A DNA stretch of 8,097 nucleotides from Bacteroidota bacterium (GTDB lineage: Bacteria > Bacteroidota > Bacteroidia > SXHM01): NCBI GenBank assembly GCA_005773695.1, contig SXHM01000083.1:1-8097 (forward strand), in the 5' to 3' direction. The notes below the pieces were generated by a model. That model made no database searches. It had not been told where the DNA came from and was given only the letters and a program-made list of their open reading frames with translations. Both the position numbers and the translations under genes were made by a program. Below are positions 1-6,484 of this stretch, piece by piece (positions within the stretch are counted from its first letter, which is position 1; the number at the start of each line of letters is the position of its first letter).

Positions 1-943
1 AGGCATAAAGTTTATCATGGATACAGAAGGCAATCAATTTATTCCCTGGAGTGAATTGAAAAGCGATGACATTGTGATTATCCCTGCTTTTGGAACAACA
101 CTGGAAATTGAAAAGAAGCTGAACGAAATCGGAATTAATCCTCAAACCTATAACACCACTTGTCCTTTTGTAGAGCGTGTTTGGAAGAAATCAGAAAAAC
201 TTGGTCAGGAAAATCATACCATTATCATTCACGGGAAATCTAATCACGAAGAAACACGAGCAACATTTTCTCATAGCAACCAGACTGCGCCAACATTGGT
301 TGTAAAGAATATTGAAGAAAGTAAAGTTCTGGGCGATATAATTCTTGGAAAGCTTCCTTTAACAGAGTTTGATAAGCATTTTCGCATTCGCTCTTCTGCA
401 GATTTTAATCCCGGAAATGATTTAACAAGAATTGGTGTGGTAAACCAAACCACCATGCTTGCATCCGAAACACAGGAAAGTGCTGATTACCTTAAAAATA
501 TAATGCTAAAGAAATTTGGTGAAGCAACGTTAAAAGAACATTTTGCAGATACCCGAGACACACTCTGCTATGCAACAAACGATAACCAGCAAGCCACTTA
601 CGGTTTATTAGAGCAGGATGCTGATATAGCAATAGTAGTGGGAGGATACAACAGCTCCAATACTTCGCATCTTGTTGAATTATGCGAACGTAAATTCCCG
701 ACCTATTTCATTAGTTCCGAAAAAGAAATTCTTTCACATTCTGAAATCCGCCACTGCAATTTTCATAAACATGAAATAAAAATTTCACAAAACTATCTTC
801 CACTAAAAGATAAAATAAACATCGTACTTACCAGCGGAGCATCCTGCCCCGATGCAATTGTAGATGCTGTGCTTAAAAAAATATTGTCTTATTTTGAAGG
901 TGTAAAACCACTGTCAGAAGTAGTTGAAGAGGTGTTGAATTAA
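1..943 (+). CDS. ispH: 4-hydroxy-3-methylbut-2-enyl diphosphate reductase, long form (5' truncated by window edge)
   Basis: IspH (LytB) is a cytosolic iron-sulfur enzyme that reduces HMBPP to IPP and DMAPP, the last step of the MEP isoprenoid pathway. The reading frame is open through base 2, so the ATG at 17 is internal and the true start lies upstream. Numbering from that ATG, two of the three cluster cysteines are visible: Cys49 in TTCPFVERV and Cys184 in DTLCYAT. The first ligand (E. coli Cys12) would be off the left edge. Other family motifs are NHEET (75-79, His77 and Glu79 matching E. coli His124 and Glu126), NQTTMLAS (143-150), GGYNSSNTSHL (209-219) and SGASCPD (273-279). An insertion around residues 95-135 and the motif spellings fit the longer IspH type known from cyanobacteria and plants. 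By comparison with that type, I estimate that roughly 90-100 residues are missing. Identity is secure; the extent of the missing part is inferred. Confidence 0.95.
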   Translation, partial: GIKFIMDTEGNQFIPWSELKSDDIVIIPAFGTTLEIEKKLNEIGINPQTYNTTCPFVERVWKKSEKLGQENHTIIIHGKSNHEETRATFSHSNQTAPTLVVKNIEESKVLGDIILGKLPLTEFDKHFRIRSSADFNPGNDLTRIGVVNQTTMLASETQESADYLKNIMLKKFGEATLKEHFADTRDTLCYATNDNQQATYGLLEQDADIAIVVGGYNSSNTSHLVELCERKFPTYFISSEKEILSHSEIRHCNFHKHEIKISQNYLPLKDKINIVLTSGASCPDAIVDAVLKKILSYFEGVKPLSEVVEEVLN

Positions 944-955
944 ATGTTTCTATTT

Positions 956-988
956 TCAACAATCAATGTTGATGATTTTTATTTTTTC
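956..988 (+). terminator. possible weak terminator after ispH
   Basis: A 6-bp inverted repeat (TCAACA at 956-961, TGTTGA at 967-972, 5-base loop) begins 12 bases after the ispH stop. It is followed by a T-rich run with two interruptions. The stem is short and has little GC, so this is a tentative call resting on position and shape only. Confidence 0.3.
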
Positions 989-1013
989 AACGAAATTGCT
1001 TTTGTTGCAATTG

Positions 1014-1021
1014 TATTTTTG
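1014..1021 (+). promoter_or_regulatory. Bacteroidota-type -7 element for the serine fusion gene
   Basis: TATTTTTG matches TAnnTTTG exactly and is followed by CACC. No good TTTG lies 19-21 bases upstream; the nearest TTG (996-998) is only 15 bases away. A small inverted repeat, AATTGC (994-999) and GCAATT (1007-1012), sits directly in front of the element and could be an operator or chance. The start codon follows after only 8 bases, so the transcript would be nearly leaderless. Confidence 0.5.
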
Positions 1022-1029
1022 CACCTGAT

Positions 1030-2931
1030 ATGCAGATAGTTCACAAACAAAAAAAATACGTCTTTGATTTCGACAGTACACTTACTGCCGTTGAAGCCTT
1101 TGAAGAATTAGCAGCCATTGCCCTCAAAGGCAATAAAGACAAAGACAAGGTTGTAAAAGAAATCGGACACATTACAGATCTCGGTGTTGACGGCACTATC
1201 ACCTTTACCGAATCACTTGAGCGAAGAATACTTTTGCTCCATGCAAAACGTGAACACCTGGATGTTCTGGTGAAAAAGTTGAAGAGTAAAATATCTAAAT
1301 CCATCAAAAGCAACAAAGATTTTTTTCTTAAAAACTCAGAAAATATCTATGTCATTTCAGGTGGCTTCAAAGAATTTGTAGACCCCATTGTTGCTGCCTA
1401 TAAAATCCCATCAGAACGTGTGTATGCCAATACATTTACTTTTGATGAGGAAGATAATATCATTGGTTTCGACCGTACTAATCATCTGGCTCAGCCCAAT
1501 GGGAAAATAGGTCAGCTAAAAGAACTGAACCTTGAAGGTGAAATTTATGTAATCGGAGATGGTTATAGCGATTATCAGATGCGTGAAGCTGGACTAGCTC
1601 ACAAATTTTTTGCCTACACCGAAAATATTGAGCGCGAAAATATCCTTGACCGTGCCGACCATATCACACCTAGTTTTGATGAATTTCTATACGTAAATAA
1701 ACTACCCATGAATATCTCGTATCCCAAAAACCGAATTAAAGTTTTGCTCCTTGAAAACGTTCATACAGATGCATTGGAAATATTTAAAGAAGAAGGCTAT
1801 CAGGTAGACACACACATCGGAGCTATGAACGAAGCCGAACTTGCTGAAGCTATTAAAGGTGTTTCTATTCTTGGTATTCGCAGTAAGACTCAGGTAACAA
1901 AAGACGTACTGAAAAATGCAGACAGGTTGTTAGCCATTGGCGCATTCTGTATCGGCACTAACCAGATTGATTTAGACGAAGCCCTGAAAAAAGGTGTAGC
2001 AGTTTTTAACGCACCCTATAGTAATACCCGCAGCGTGGTGGAGTTAGCCATTGGAGAAATCATTATGCTGCAACGCAATATTTCTGATAAAAGTAAAATG
2101 TTGCACGAAGGAAAATGGGATAAATCCGCAAAAGGAAGTTTTGAAATTCGTGGAAAAAAACTTGGTATAATAGGTTATGGAAACATTGGTTCACAGCTTT
2201 CTGTCCTAGCCGAATCGCTTGGAATGCAAGTGATGTATTATGATACGGTTGAAAAACTTTCCCTCGGAAACGCCTATAAATGCGGCTCACTTCGCGAATT
2301 GTTAAAGAAAGCTGATATCATTACACTGCATGTTGACGGAAGTGAAACAAATACTAATCTTATTGGTGAGAACGAATTTAAATTGATGAAAGATGGTGTC
2401 ATCTTTCTAAACCTTAGTCGCGGACATATTGTAGATATAAAAGCACTTGAAAAATATATTAAAAATGCAAAAATTCGTGGAGCGGGAGTAGATGTATTTC
2501 CTTATGAACCAAAAACAAACGATGAAGAGTTTAAAACAGAATTGCGTGGATTACCAAACACCATTCTTACTCCTCATGTTGGAGGGAGCACCGAGGAAGC
2601 TCAGCGTAATATTGCATCATATGTTCCTGAACATATTATTAAGTACATCAACACAGGAAACTCTTCAACCAGCGTAAATCTGCCTAACCTAACATTGCCA
2701 GAATTGAATAATGCACATCGTTTGTTGCACCTGCACAAAAATGTTCCTGGAATTATGGCGAAAATCAACAGTATTTTCGCCCGTTACGGAATCAATATTC
2801 TTGGTCAGTATCTGAAAACATCAGGAAATATCGGTTACCTGATTACAGATATTGATAAGGCTTATGAAGAAGATATTATCCGTGAATTTAAAAAAATTGA
2901 CCACACGATAAGGTTCAGAGTTCTGTATTAG
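1030..2931 (+). CDS. serA: phosphoserine phosphatase-like domain fused to D-3-phosphoglycerate dehydrogenase (SerB-SerA fusion)
   Basis: This 633-residue cytosolic protein carries two serine-pathway enzymes. Residues 8-225 form a HAD phosphatase resembling SerB. Motif I is DFDST (13-17, nucleophile Asp13, acid Asp15), and Glu22 and Arg66 align with the substrate-binding Glu20 and Arg56 of Methanocaldococcus PSP. Motif II is SGG (110-112), motif III is Lys159, and motif IV is GDGYSD (176-181). Residues 236-555 are a complete E. coli-type SerA, with the NAD site GYGNIG (382-387), Arg464, Glu493 and catalytic His516 in TPHVGGSTEEAQ. Residues about 561-633 form the C-terminal ACT domain, which binds serine as feedback inhibitor in E. 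coli SerA; the ending IRFRVLY parallels E. coli. SerA oxidises 3-phosphoglycerate; SerB dephosphorylates phosphoserine. The intervening transaminase SerC is not in the window. ATG 1030 is the only in-frame start candidate after the stop at 973. All catalytic positions are present, so I infer both halves are active. The alternative is that the HAD half has another phosphate substrate. Confidence 0.93.
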   Translation: MQIVHKQKKYVFDFDSTLTAVEAFEELAAIALKGNKDKDKVVKEIGHITDLGVDGTITFTESLERRILLLHAKREHLDVLVKKLKSKISKSIKSNKDFFLKNSENIYVISGGFKEFVDPIVAAYKIPSERVYANTFTFDEEDNIIGFDRTNHLAQPNGKIGQLKELNLEGEIYVIGDGYSDYQMREAGLAHKFFAYTENIERENILDRADHITPSFDEFLYVNKLPMNISYPKNRIKVLLLENVHTDALEIFKEEGYQVDTHIGAMNEAELAEAIKGVSILGIRSKTQVTKDVLKNADRLLAIGAFCIGTNQIDLDEALKKGVAVFNAPYSNTRSVVELAIGEIIMLQRNISDKSKMLHEGKWDKSAKGSFEIRGKKLGIIGYGNIGSQLSVLAESLGMQVMYYDTVEKLSLGNAYKCGSLRELLKKADIITLHVDGSETNTNLIGENEFKLMKDGVIFLNLSRGHIVDIKALEKYIKNAKIRGAGVDVFPYEPKTNDEEFKTELRGLPNTILTPHVGGSTEEAQRNIASYVPEHIIKYINTGNSSTSVNLPNLTLPELNNAHRLLHLHKNVPGIMAKINSIFARYGINILGQYLKTSGNIGYLITDIDKAYEEDIIREFKKIDHTIRFRVLY

Positions 2932-3425
2932 GGTTTAAGTAATAACGAACGAACTGCCACCATCTTAATAGCAGTCACAGCTGCTTCCACACCTTTATTG
3001 CCATGCTTTCCACCTGCACGGGCTTTTGCCTGTTGTATATTTTCAGGTGTAAGCACTCCGAAAATAAATGGAATGTTGTAAGTAGTATTTAAGTCAGTCA
3101 GCCCAATTGCAACTGCATTACAGATGAAATCAAAGTGGCGGGTTTCGCCTTGAATTACGCAACCGAGACATATTACAGCGTCAAACTTTTTAGTGTCGGC
3201 AACCCATTTTGCTCCGGCAGTCAGTTCAAAACTTCCGGGAACGTAATGAACTGAAATGTTTTTCTCTTTTGCTCCATATTTTAAAAGGGTATCAATAGCT
3301 CCATCACGCAAAGAATAGGTAATCTCATCGTTCCATTCCGAAACAATAAGGGCAAACCGCATTCCTTTTCCGGATGGAATTTTACTACTATCGTGTTTTG
3401 ATAAGTTTTTTAGCGCAGAAGCCAA
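2928..3425 (-). CDS. ribH: 6,7-dimethyl-8-ribityllumazine synthase
   Basis: RibH condenses 5-amino-6-ribitylamino-uracil with 3,4-dihydroxy-2-butanone 4-phosphate to give the direct precursor of riboflavin. The family assembles into pentamers or 60-mer shells in the cytosol. The 165 residues match the family length (about 155-165). Key motifs are SEWN (29-32, the aromatic residue that stacks on the pyrimidine), PGSFE (63-67), CLGCVIQGETRHFDFI (86-101) with catalytic His97, PFIFGVLT (119-126), and Arg136, the likely phosphate-contacting arginine. The first 20 or so residues are a hydrophilic extension. It starts 9 bases after the stop of the TPR gene on the same strand, so the two are almost certainly cotranscribed. 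Its stop overlaps the stop of the serine fusion gene by 4 bases, and no intrinsic terminator is visible there. No other riboflavin gene is nearby. Confidence 0.97.
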   Translation of the reverse strand: MASALKNLSKHDSSKIPSGKGMRFALIVSEWNDEITYSLRDGAIDTLLKYGAKEKNISVHYVPGSFELTAGAKWVADTKKFDAVICLGCVIQGETRHFDFICNAVAIGLTDLNTTYNIPFIFGVLTPENIQQAKARAGGKHGNKGVEAAVTAIKMVAVRSLLLKP

Positions 3426-3434
3426 GTGAAGGGC

Positions 3435-4115
3435 TTATAATGATGCTTTCGCTCTTGCTTTATACTTCTCTGCAGCGCGCCCTTCATTTGAAGTTGGAAA
3501 TTCTTTTTCCAGACGCTCGTAAAGTTTTACTGCTTTTTCAGTTTCACCTTTACTTTCTAATGCCTGTGCGGCTTTCATCAGATAAACAGGTGAGGTGAAT
3601 TTATTATTGTTATCGTCAGCTGCTGCTACGTATGCACTGATGGCTTTATCGGTTTCGCCTAATTCCATGTAAGCATCACCGGTTGCTCCTTCAGCAATAA
3701 TGCTCAGCACTTCATCGTCAGAATCAAATTTGCCTAAGTATTCAATTGCATTTTCGTATTCGCCAAGGTGCAGGTAACTTACCCCTGCATAATAATAAGA
3801 AAGGTTTGCAGCATCCGTCATGCTATAATCATCAATAATTTGTAAAAAGCCGAAATATTGTCCTTTTCCATCTAAAGCAATTCGGAAAGAATCCTGTTGA
3901 AAATACTGCTCGGCACGGAACATCTGAGAAGCGGCTTCGGCTTCTTTAGGGGCGATAATGAATTTTTTATATCCCACATACCCTCCAATAATTACAATAA
4001 TGGCAGCTACAACACCCAGAATAATTTTCTGATTGTCCTCAAAAAACTGCTCCGTCTTGTCGTAAGCGCTTTCTACATTAATAATTACTTCTTCGTTTTC
4101 CTTTACTTTTGCCAT
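3435..4115 (-). CDS. membrane-anchored TPR protein (YfgM-like), upstream of ribH
   Basis: A 226-residue protein with a charged N-terminus (1-29), a single hydrophobic helix rich in Val, Ile and Gly (about 31-50), and an alpha-helical C-terminal part. There is no signal-peptidase site, so it is probably an inner-membrane anchor with the helical part on the periplasmic side. The C-terminal part carries TPR-like repeats at roughly 104-135, 141-172 and 177-210; clear ones include LSYYYAGVSYLHLGEYENAI and KAVKLYERLEKEFP. The overall plan of a short tail, one membrane helix and TPRs resembles the YfgM/TPR_21 family, which in E. coli is linked to the Sec translocon and the chaperone PpiD. The same function here is inference. 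It is first in a two-gene unit with ribH (9-base gap), transcribed from its own -7 element 20 bases upstream. I recall this pairing from other Bacteroidota but cannot verify it here. No enzymatic motif is visible. Confidence 0.85.
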   Translation of the reverse strand: MAKVKENEEVIINVESAYDKTEQFFEDNQKIILGVVAAIIVIIGGYVGYKKFIIAPKEAEAASQMFRAEQYFQQDSFRIALDGKGQYFGFLQIIDDYSMTDAANLSYYYAGVSYLHLGEYENAIEYLGKFDSDDEVLSIIAEGATGDAYMELGETDKAISAYVAAADDNNNKFTSPVYLMKAAQALESKGETEKAVKLYERLEKEFPTSNEGRAAEKYKARAKASL

Positions 4116-4135
4116 GTTTTTGATAATTGAGGGCG

Positions 4136-4143
4136 CAAAAATA
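4136..4143 (-). promoter_or_regulatory. -7 element for the TPR-ribH unit
   Basis: Read on the minus strand this is TATTTTTG, an exact TAnnTTTG, followed by CGCCCTC and an A-rich leader, with the start codon 20 bases downstream. The -33 position is not convincing. The leader start is the same as that of rpmE2 on the opposite strand. Confidence 0.6.
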
Positions 4144-4177
4144 TATTTTTTCCTGAATAAGACACCTAATATTTATG

Positions 4178-4208
4178 ACTTGTCAAGTAAATATATTTGG
4201 CAAGTAAA
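4178..4208. repeat. small palindrome and direct repeat between the divergent promoters
   Basis: ACTTG-T-CAAGT (4178-4188) is a perfect palindrome with one central base. Its right half is part of a direct repeat, CAAGTAAA, at 4184-4191 and 4201-4208, 17 bases apart. It lies upstream of both promoters and overlaps the rpmE2 -33 region. It could be a regulator-binding site; chance in AT-rich DNA is the alternative. Confidence 0.35.
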
Positions 4209-4226
4209 ATGAAATATCTATATTTG
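4196..4226 (+). promoter_or_regulatory. rpmE2 promoter (TTTG-N19-TATATTTG)
   Basis: TTTG (4196-4199) and TATATTTG (4219-4226) are separated by exactly 19 bases, the classic spacing and sequence of the Bacteroidota housekeeping promoter. Transcription would start near 4230, giving a leader of about 17 bases that ends in an A-rich stretch with no Shine-Dalgarno sequence. This is the best promoter match in the window. Confidence 0.78.
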
Positions 4227-4247
4227 CGCCCTCTAAAAAATAAGAAG

Positions 4248-4532
4248 ATGAAAAAAGAATTACACCCAGCTAACTACAGACTTGTTGTATTTAAGGACAT
4301 GTCTGTTGATTATTCATTCGTTTGCCGCTCTACTGTTGAGACAAAAGAAACCATTACACATGATGACGGAGTTGAGTATCCATTAGTTAAATTAGAGATT
4401 TCTGATAAATCACACCCTTTCTATACTGGTAAAATGAAATTGGTTGACACTGCAGGACGCGTTGATAAATTCCGCAACCGTTACAAAGGTCGCACTGAGA
4501 CAGCAAGACCTGATCAGACTCCTGAAGCATAG
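4248..4532 (+). CDS. rpmE2: 50S ribosomal protein L31 type B
   Basis: A 94-residue large-subunit ribosomal protein. The start [19 protein letters not shown] and the segment [11 protein letters not shown] are characteristic of the type B (C-minus) L31. That form lacks the zinc-binding cysteine cluster of type A; only one cysteine is present here. Other family features are [21 protein letters not shown] and a basic stretch at about 82-88. The acidic, proline-containing end (after about residue 85) makes it slightly longer than the usual 80-90 residues. ATG 4248 is chosen because it gives the conserved N-terminus and lies just after the promoter. The frame is open upstream to a TTG at 4197, but that lies inside the promoter. 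The gene stands alone between its own promoter and a strong terminator. In other bacteria the type B form replaces the zinc form under zinc limitation; no such control site is recognisable here. Confidence 0.96.
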   Translation: MKKELHPANYRLVVFKDMSVDYSFVCRSTVETKETITHDDGVEYPLVKLEISDKSHPFYTGKMKLVDTAGRVDKFRNRYKGRTETARPDQTPEA

Positions 4533-4550
4533 AACTTAGTTCAATAAAAT

Positions 4551-4584
4551 AAAAAGCGTCCCGCATTTCTGCGGGACGCTTTTT
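4551..4584. terminator. bidirectional intrinsic terminator between rpmE2 and the ABC gene
   Basis: A perfect 15-bp stem (4551-4565 with 4570-4584) closes on a TTTC loop. The GC-rich core GCGTCCCGCA is flanked by an A run on the left and a T run on the right, so a U tract follows the hairpin in either direction. It lies 18 bases after the rpmE2 stop and 13 bases beyond the stop of the converging ABC gene. Confidence 0.95.
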
Positions 4585-4597
4585 TTATGTGCCAACA

Positions 4598-6406
4598 TTA
4601 AGCCGCTTCTGTTTTCTCTTCTTCCAATAGTTGTTTATGATAAAGCTCGTGGTAAGCGCCTTTTGATTGCATCAGGTCTTGATGCGTTCCACGCTCAATA
4701 ATTTCTCCGCCATCCAATACAATAATAGTATCAGCATCTTTTACCGATGAAACACGGTGGCTGATAATTACTGAAGTTTTGCCTTTCATAATCCTCCGCA
4801 GGTTGCTCAATATCACTTCTTCGGTTTCGGTGTCCACAGCACTCAGACAGTCATCAAAAATAAGGATACGCGGGTTTTGGATTATTGCGCGAGCTATGGA
4901 AACGCGCTGCTTCTGTCCGCCCGACAGCGTTATGCCTCTTTCGCCCAGCATGGTGTCGAATTTTGAAGGGAAATCTATGATGTTGTCATACACTGCTGCA
5001 TCTTTGGCGGCCTGCTCAACTGCCTCTTTCAGGCTGCCCGAAAAACTTTCCTGCTTAATGCCAAAGGCAATGTTGTTAAATACATTATCCGAGAACAGAA
5101 AAACTTCTTGCGGAACATATCCCGTTTGTTTACGCAATTGATAGAGGTTACTCTCGCGTATGTTTTTACCATCTATAAAAATGTTGCCATGGGTGGTATC
5201 GTAAAGTCGTGTGATCAGAGCGGCAATGGTTGATTTTCCTGAACCGGTCCGCCCTATAACGGCTAATGATTTTCCTGGCTCTACCTTAAAAGACACATTC
5301 TTTAAAGCCTGTATTCCCGAGTCGGGATAAACAAAACTCACATTATCGAAAACAATCTCACCTTTAACCTCCGTTGGCATTGACGAAGGGTTTTCTATTT
5401 CGGGTTTCATTAACATGAACTCATTTATTCTGCGCTGCGATGCAGCAGCACGCTGGATAATAGAAGTTACCCAGCCTACTGCGGTAAAAGGCCAGGTAAG
5501 CATGTTGATGTAGATGATAAATTCGGCAATGTTTCCTGAAGAAATTTTTCCGGCTATTACCTGTTTCCCGCCAATGTAAATAGTAAGCAAGGTACTTAAT
5601 CCAATCAGCAAAAGCATAATAGGAAAGAAGAGCGAATTGATGCGCACCAGTTCCATGCTCTTGTCTTTATACTCATTGGTTTCCTTAACAAACTCCTGCT
5701 CCATTTCCTTTTCGCGGGTGTAAGCTTTTATTACCCGTATGCCCGAAAAGGTTTCCTGCACAAAGGTGGAAAGACGCGATAGCTGCGCCTGCACCTGTTC
5801 GCTTTTTTGGTCTATCATGGTGCTTACATAATATATAGCAATGGAAAGAAATGGGAGGGGCAGCAAAACATATAAGGTCAGTTCCACATTCACGCTTAGC
5901 ATAGCCCAGATGCACAATACCGCCAGCACCACTAAGTTGATAGAATACATAATAGCAGGACCTACATACATCCGCGCCCTGCTTACATCTTCGCTGATAC
6001 GAGCCATTAAATCGCCCGTGTTATTCCGCTTGAAAAAGGCAAGGCTAAGTTTCTGATACTGCTCATAAATATCATTCTTCATGTCGTACTCAATGTGGCG
6101 CGACATAACGATAATAGTTTGCCGCATAAAAAACATAAATACGCCTTTCAGTAAGGCAAGCGCCAGTACTATCATCCCGAAGATGAGCAGAGTTTTTGCT
6201 AGCAAATCATACAATGGGCTTTGCATTTCAAACCCTTTAAAAAGCTGATAAATGCTGATGGTCTCGGCCACCACATCAAATGCATGGCGGATTATCTGTG
6301 CAGGAAAAATGGCAAACAGGTTAGAAATGGTTACAAACAGAATGCCCATGATGAGCAGTCCTTTATAACGAAGAAAATATTTATTGAGGTAGAAGAGGTG
6401 TTTCAT
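4598..6406 (-). CDS. ABC exporter half-transporter (membrane and ATPase domains fused), MdlA/MsbA-like
   Basis: This 602-residue inner-membrane protein has the type I exporter plan. The membrane domain spans about 1-325, with hydrophobic helices near 15-37, 68-94, 150-170, 174-194 and 258-278 and a sixth near 290-312. The nucleotide-binding domain covers about 348-590. The ATPase motifs are A-loop Tyr360, Walker A GRTGSGKS (385-392), Q-loop Gln433, signature LSGGQ (494-498), Walker B ILIFD (514-518), D-loop SAVD (522-525) and switch His550. The residue after Walker B, normally the catalytic Glu, is Asp519 (FDDCLSAVD). That spelling is typical of one partner in heterodimeric exporters such as E. 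coli MdlA, B. subtilis YheI or TM287. No partner gene is in the window. Substrate cannot be predicted; lipid, drug or peptide export are all possible. It is transcribed away from leucine dehydrogenase and ends at the shared terminator. Confidence 0.93.
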   Translation of the reverse strand: MKHLFYLNKYFLRYKGLLIMGILFVTISNLFAIFPAQIIRHAFDVVAETISIYQLFKGFEMQSPLYDLLAKTLLIFGMIVLALALLKGVFMFFMRQTIIVMSRHIEYDMKNDIYEQYQKLSLAFFKRNNTGDLMARISEDVSRARMYVGPAIMYSINLVVLAVLCIWAMLSVNVELTLYVLLPLPFLSIAIYYVSTMIDQKSEQVQAQLSRLSTFVQETFSGIRVIKAYTREKEMEQEFVKETNEYKDKSMELVRINSLFFPIMLLLIGLSTLLTIYIGGKQVIAGKISSGNIAEFIIYINMLTWPFTAVGWVTSIIQRAAASQRRINEFMLMKPEIENPSSMPTEVKGEIVFDNVSFVYPDSGIQALKNVSFKVEPGKSLAVIGRTGSGKSTIAALITRLYDTTHGNIFIDGKNIRESNLYQLRKQTGYVPQEVFLFSDNVFNNIAFGIKQESFSGSLKEAVEQAAKDAAVYDNIIDFPSKFDTMLGERGITLSGGQKQRVSIARAIIQNPRILIFDDCLSAVDTETEEVILSNLRRIMKGKTSVIISHRVSSVKDADTIIVLDGGEIIERGTHQDLMQSKGAYHELYHKQLLEEEKTEAA

Positions 6407-6429
6407 AAGTCTAATCCAAAAAATTCCTC

Positions 6430-6437
6430 TACTTTTG
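6430..6437 (+). promoter_or_regulatory. -7 element for leucine dehydrogenase
   Basis: TACTTTTG matches TAnnTTTG and is followed by CGCGG. Transcription would begin near 6441-6444, giving a leader of about 40 bases to the GTG at 6485. No clear TTTG is seen at the expected -33 position. The element is the left arm of a perfect 10-bp inverted repeat whose right arm is the opposing promoter. Confidence 0.52.
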
Positions 6438-6465
6438 CGCGGCTTTTGATTGGCAGGAATTCCCG

Positions 6466-6473
6466 CAAAAGTA
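6466..6473 (-). promoter_or_regulatory. -7 element for the ABC exporter gene
   Basis: On the minus strand this reads TACTTTTG followed by CGGG, an exact TAnnTTTG. The ABC start codon lies 59 bases downstream. A TTG on the minus strand (6498-6500) is 24 bases upstream, longer than the usual spacing. It faces the leucine dehydrogenase element, so the two transcripts would overlap at their 5' ends. Confidence 0.5.
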
Positions 6474-6484
6474 ATAGATATATC

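Noticed and set aside
17..19. ATG at 17 as the true ispH start
   Set aside because: The frame is open to the left edge, and the first cluster cysteine region required by the family would be missing, so this Met is internal.
4197..4247. TTG start giving L31 a 17-residue N-terminal extension
   Set aside because: It lies inside the promoter, upstream of the predicted transcription start, and the conserved L31 N-terminus begins at the ATG at 4248.
4779..5141. 120-codon open frame on the + strand within the ABC ATPase domain
   Set aside because: It is antisense to the conserved ATPase motifs, has no recognisable domain and no promoter; it is a shadow of the coding strand.
6221..6484. Open frame extending leucine dehydrogenase 88 codons upstream
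   Set aside because: It runs antisense through the 5' end of the ABC gene and through both promoters, has no family similarity, and would make the protein far longer than the 362-366 residues of the family.
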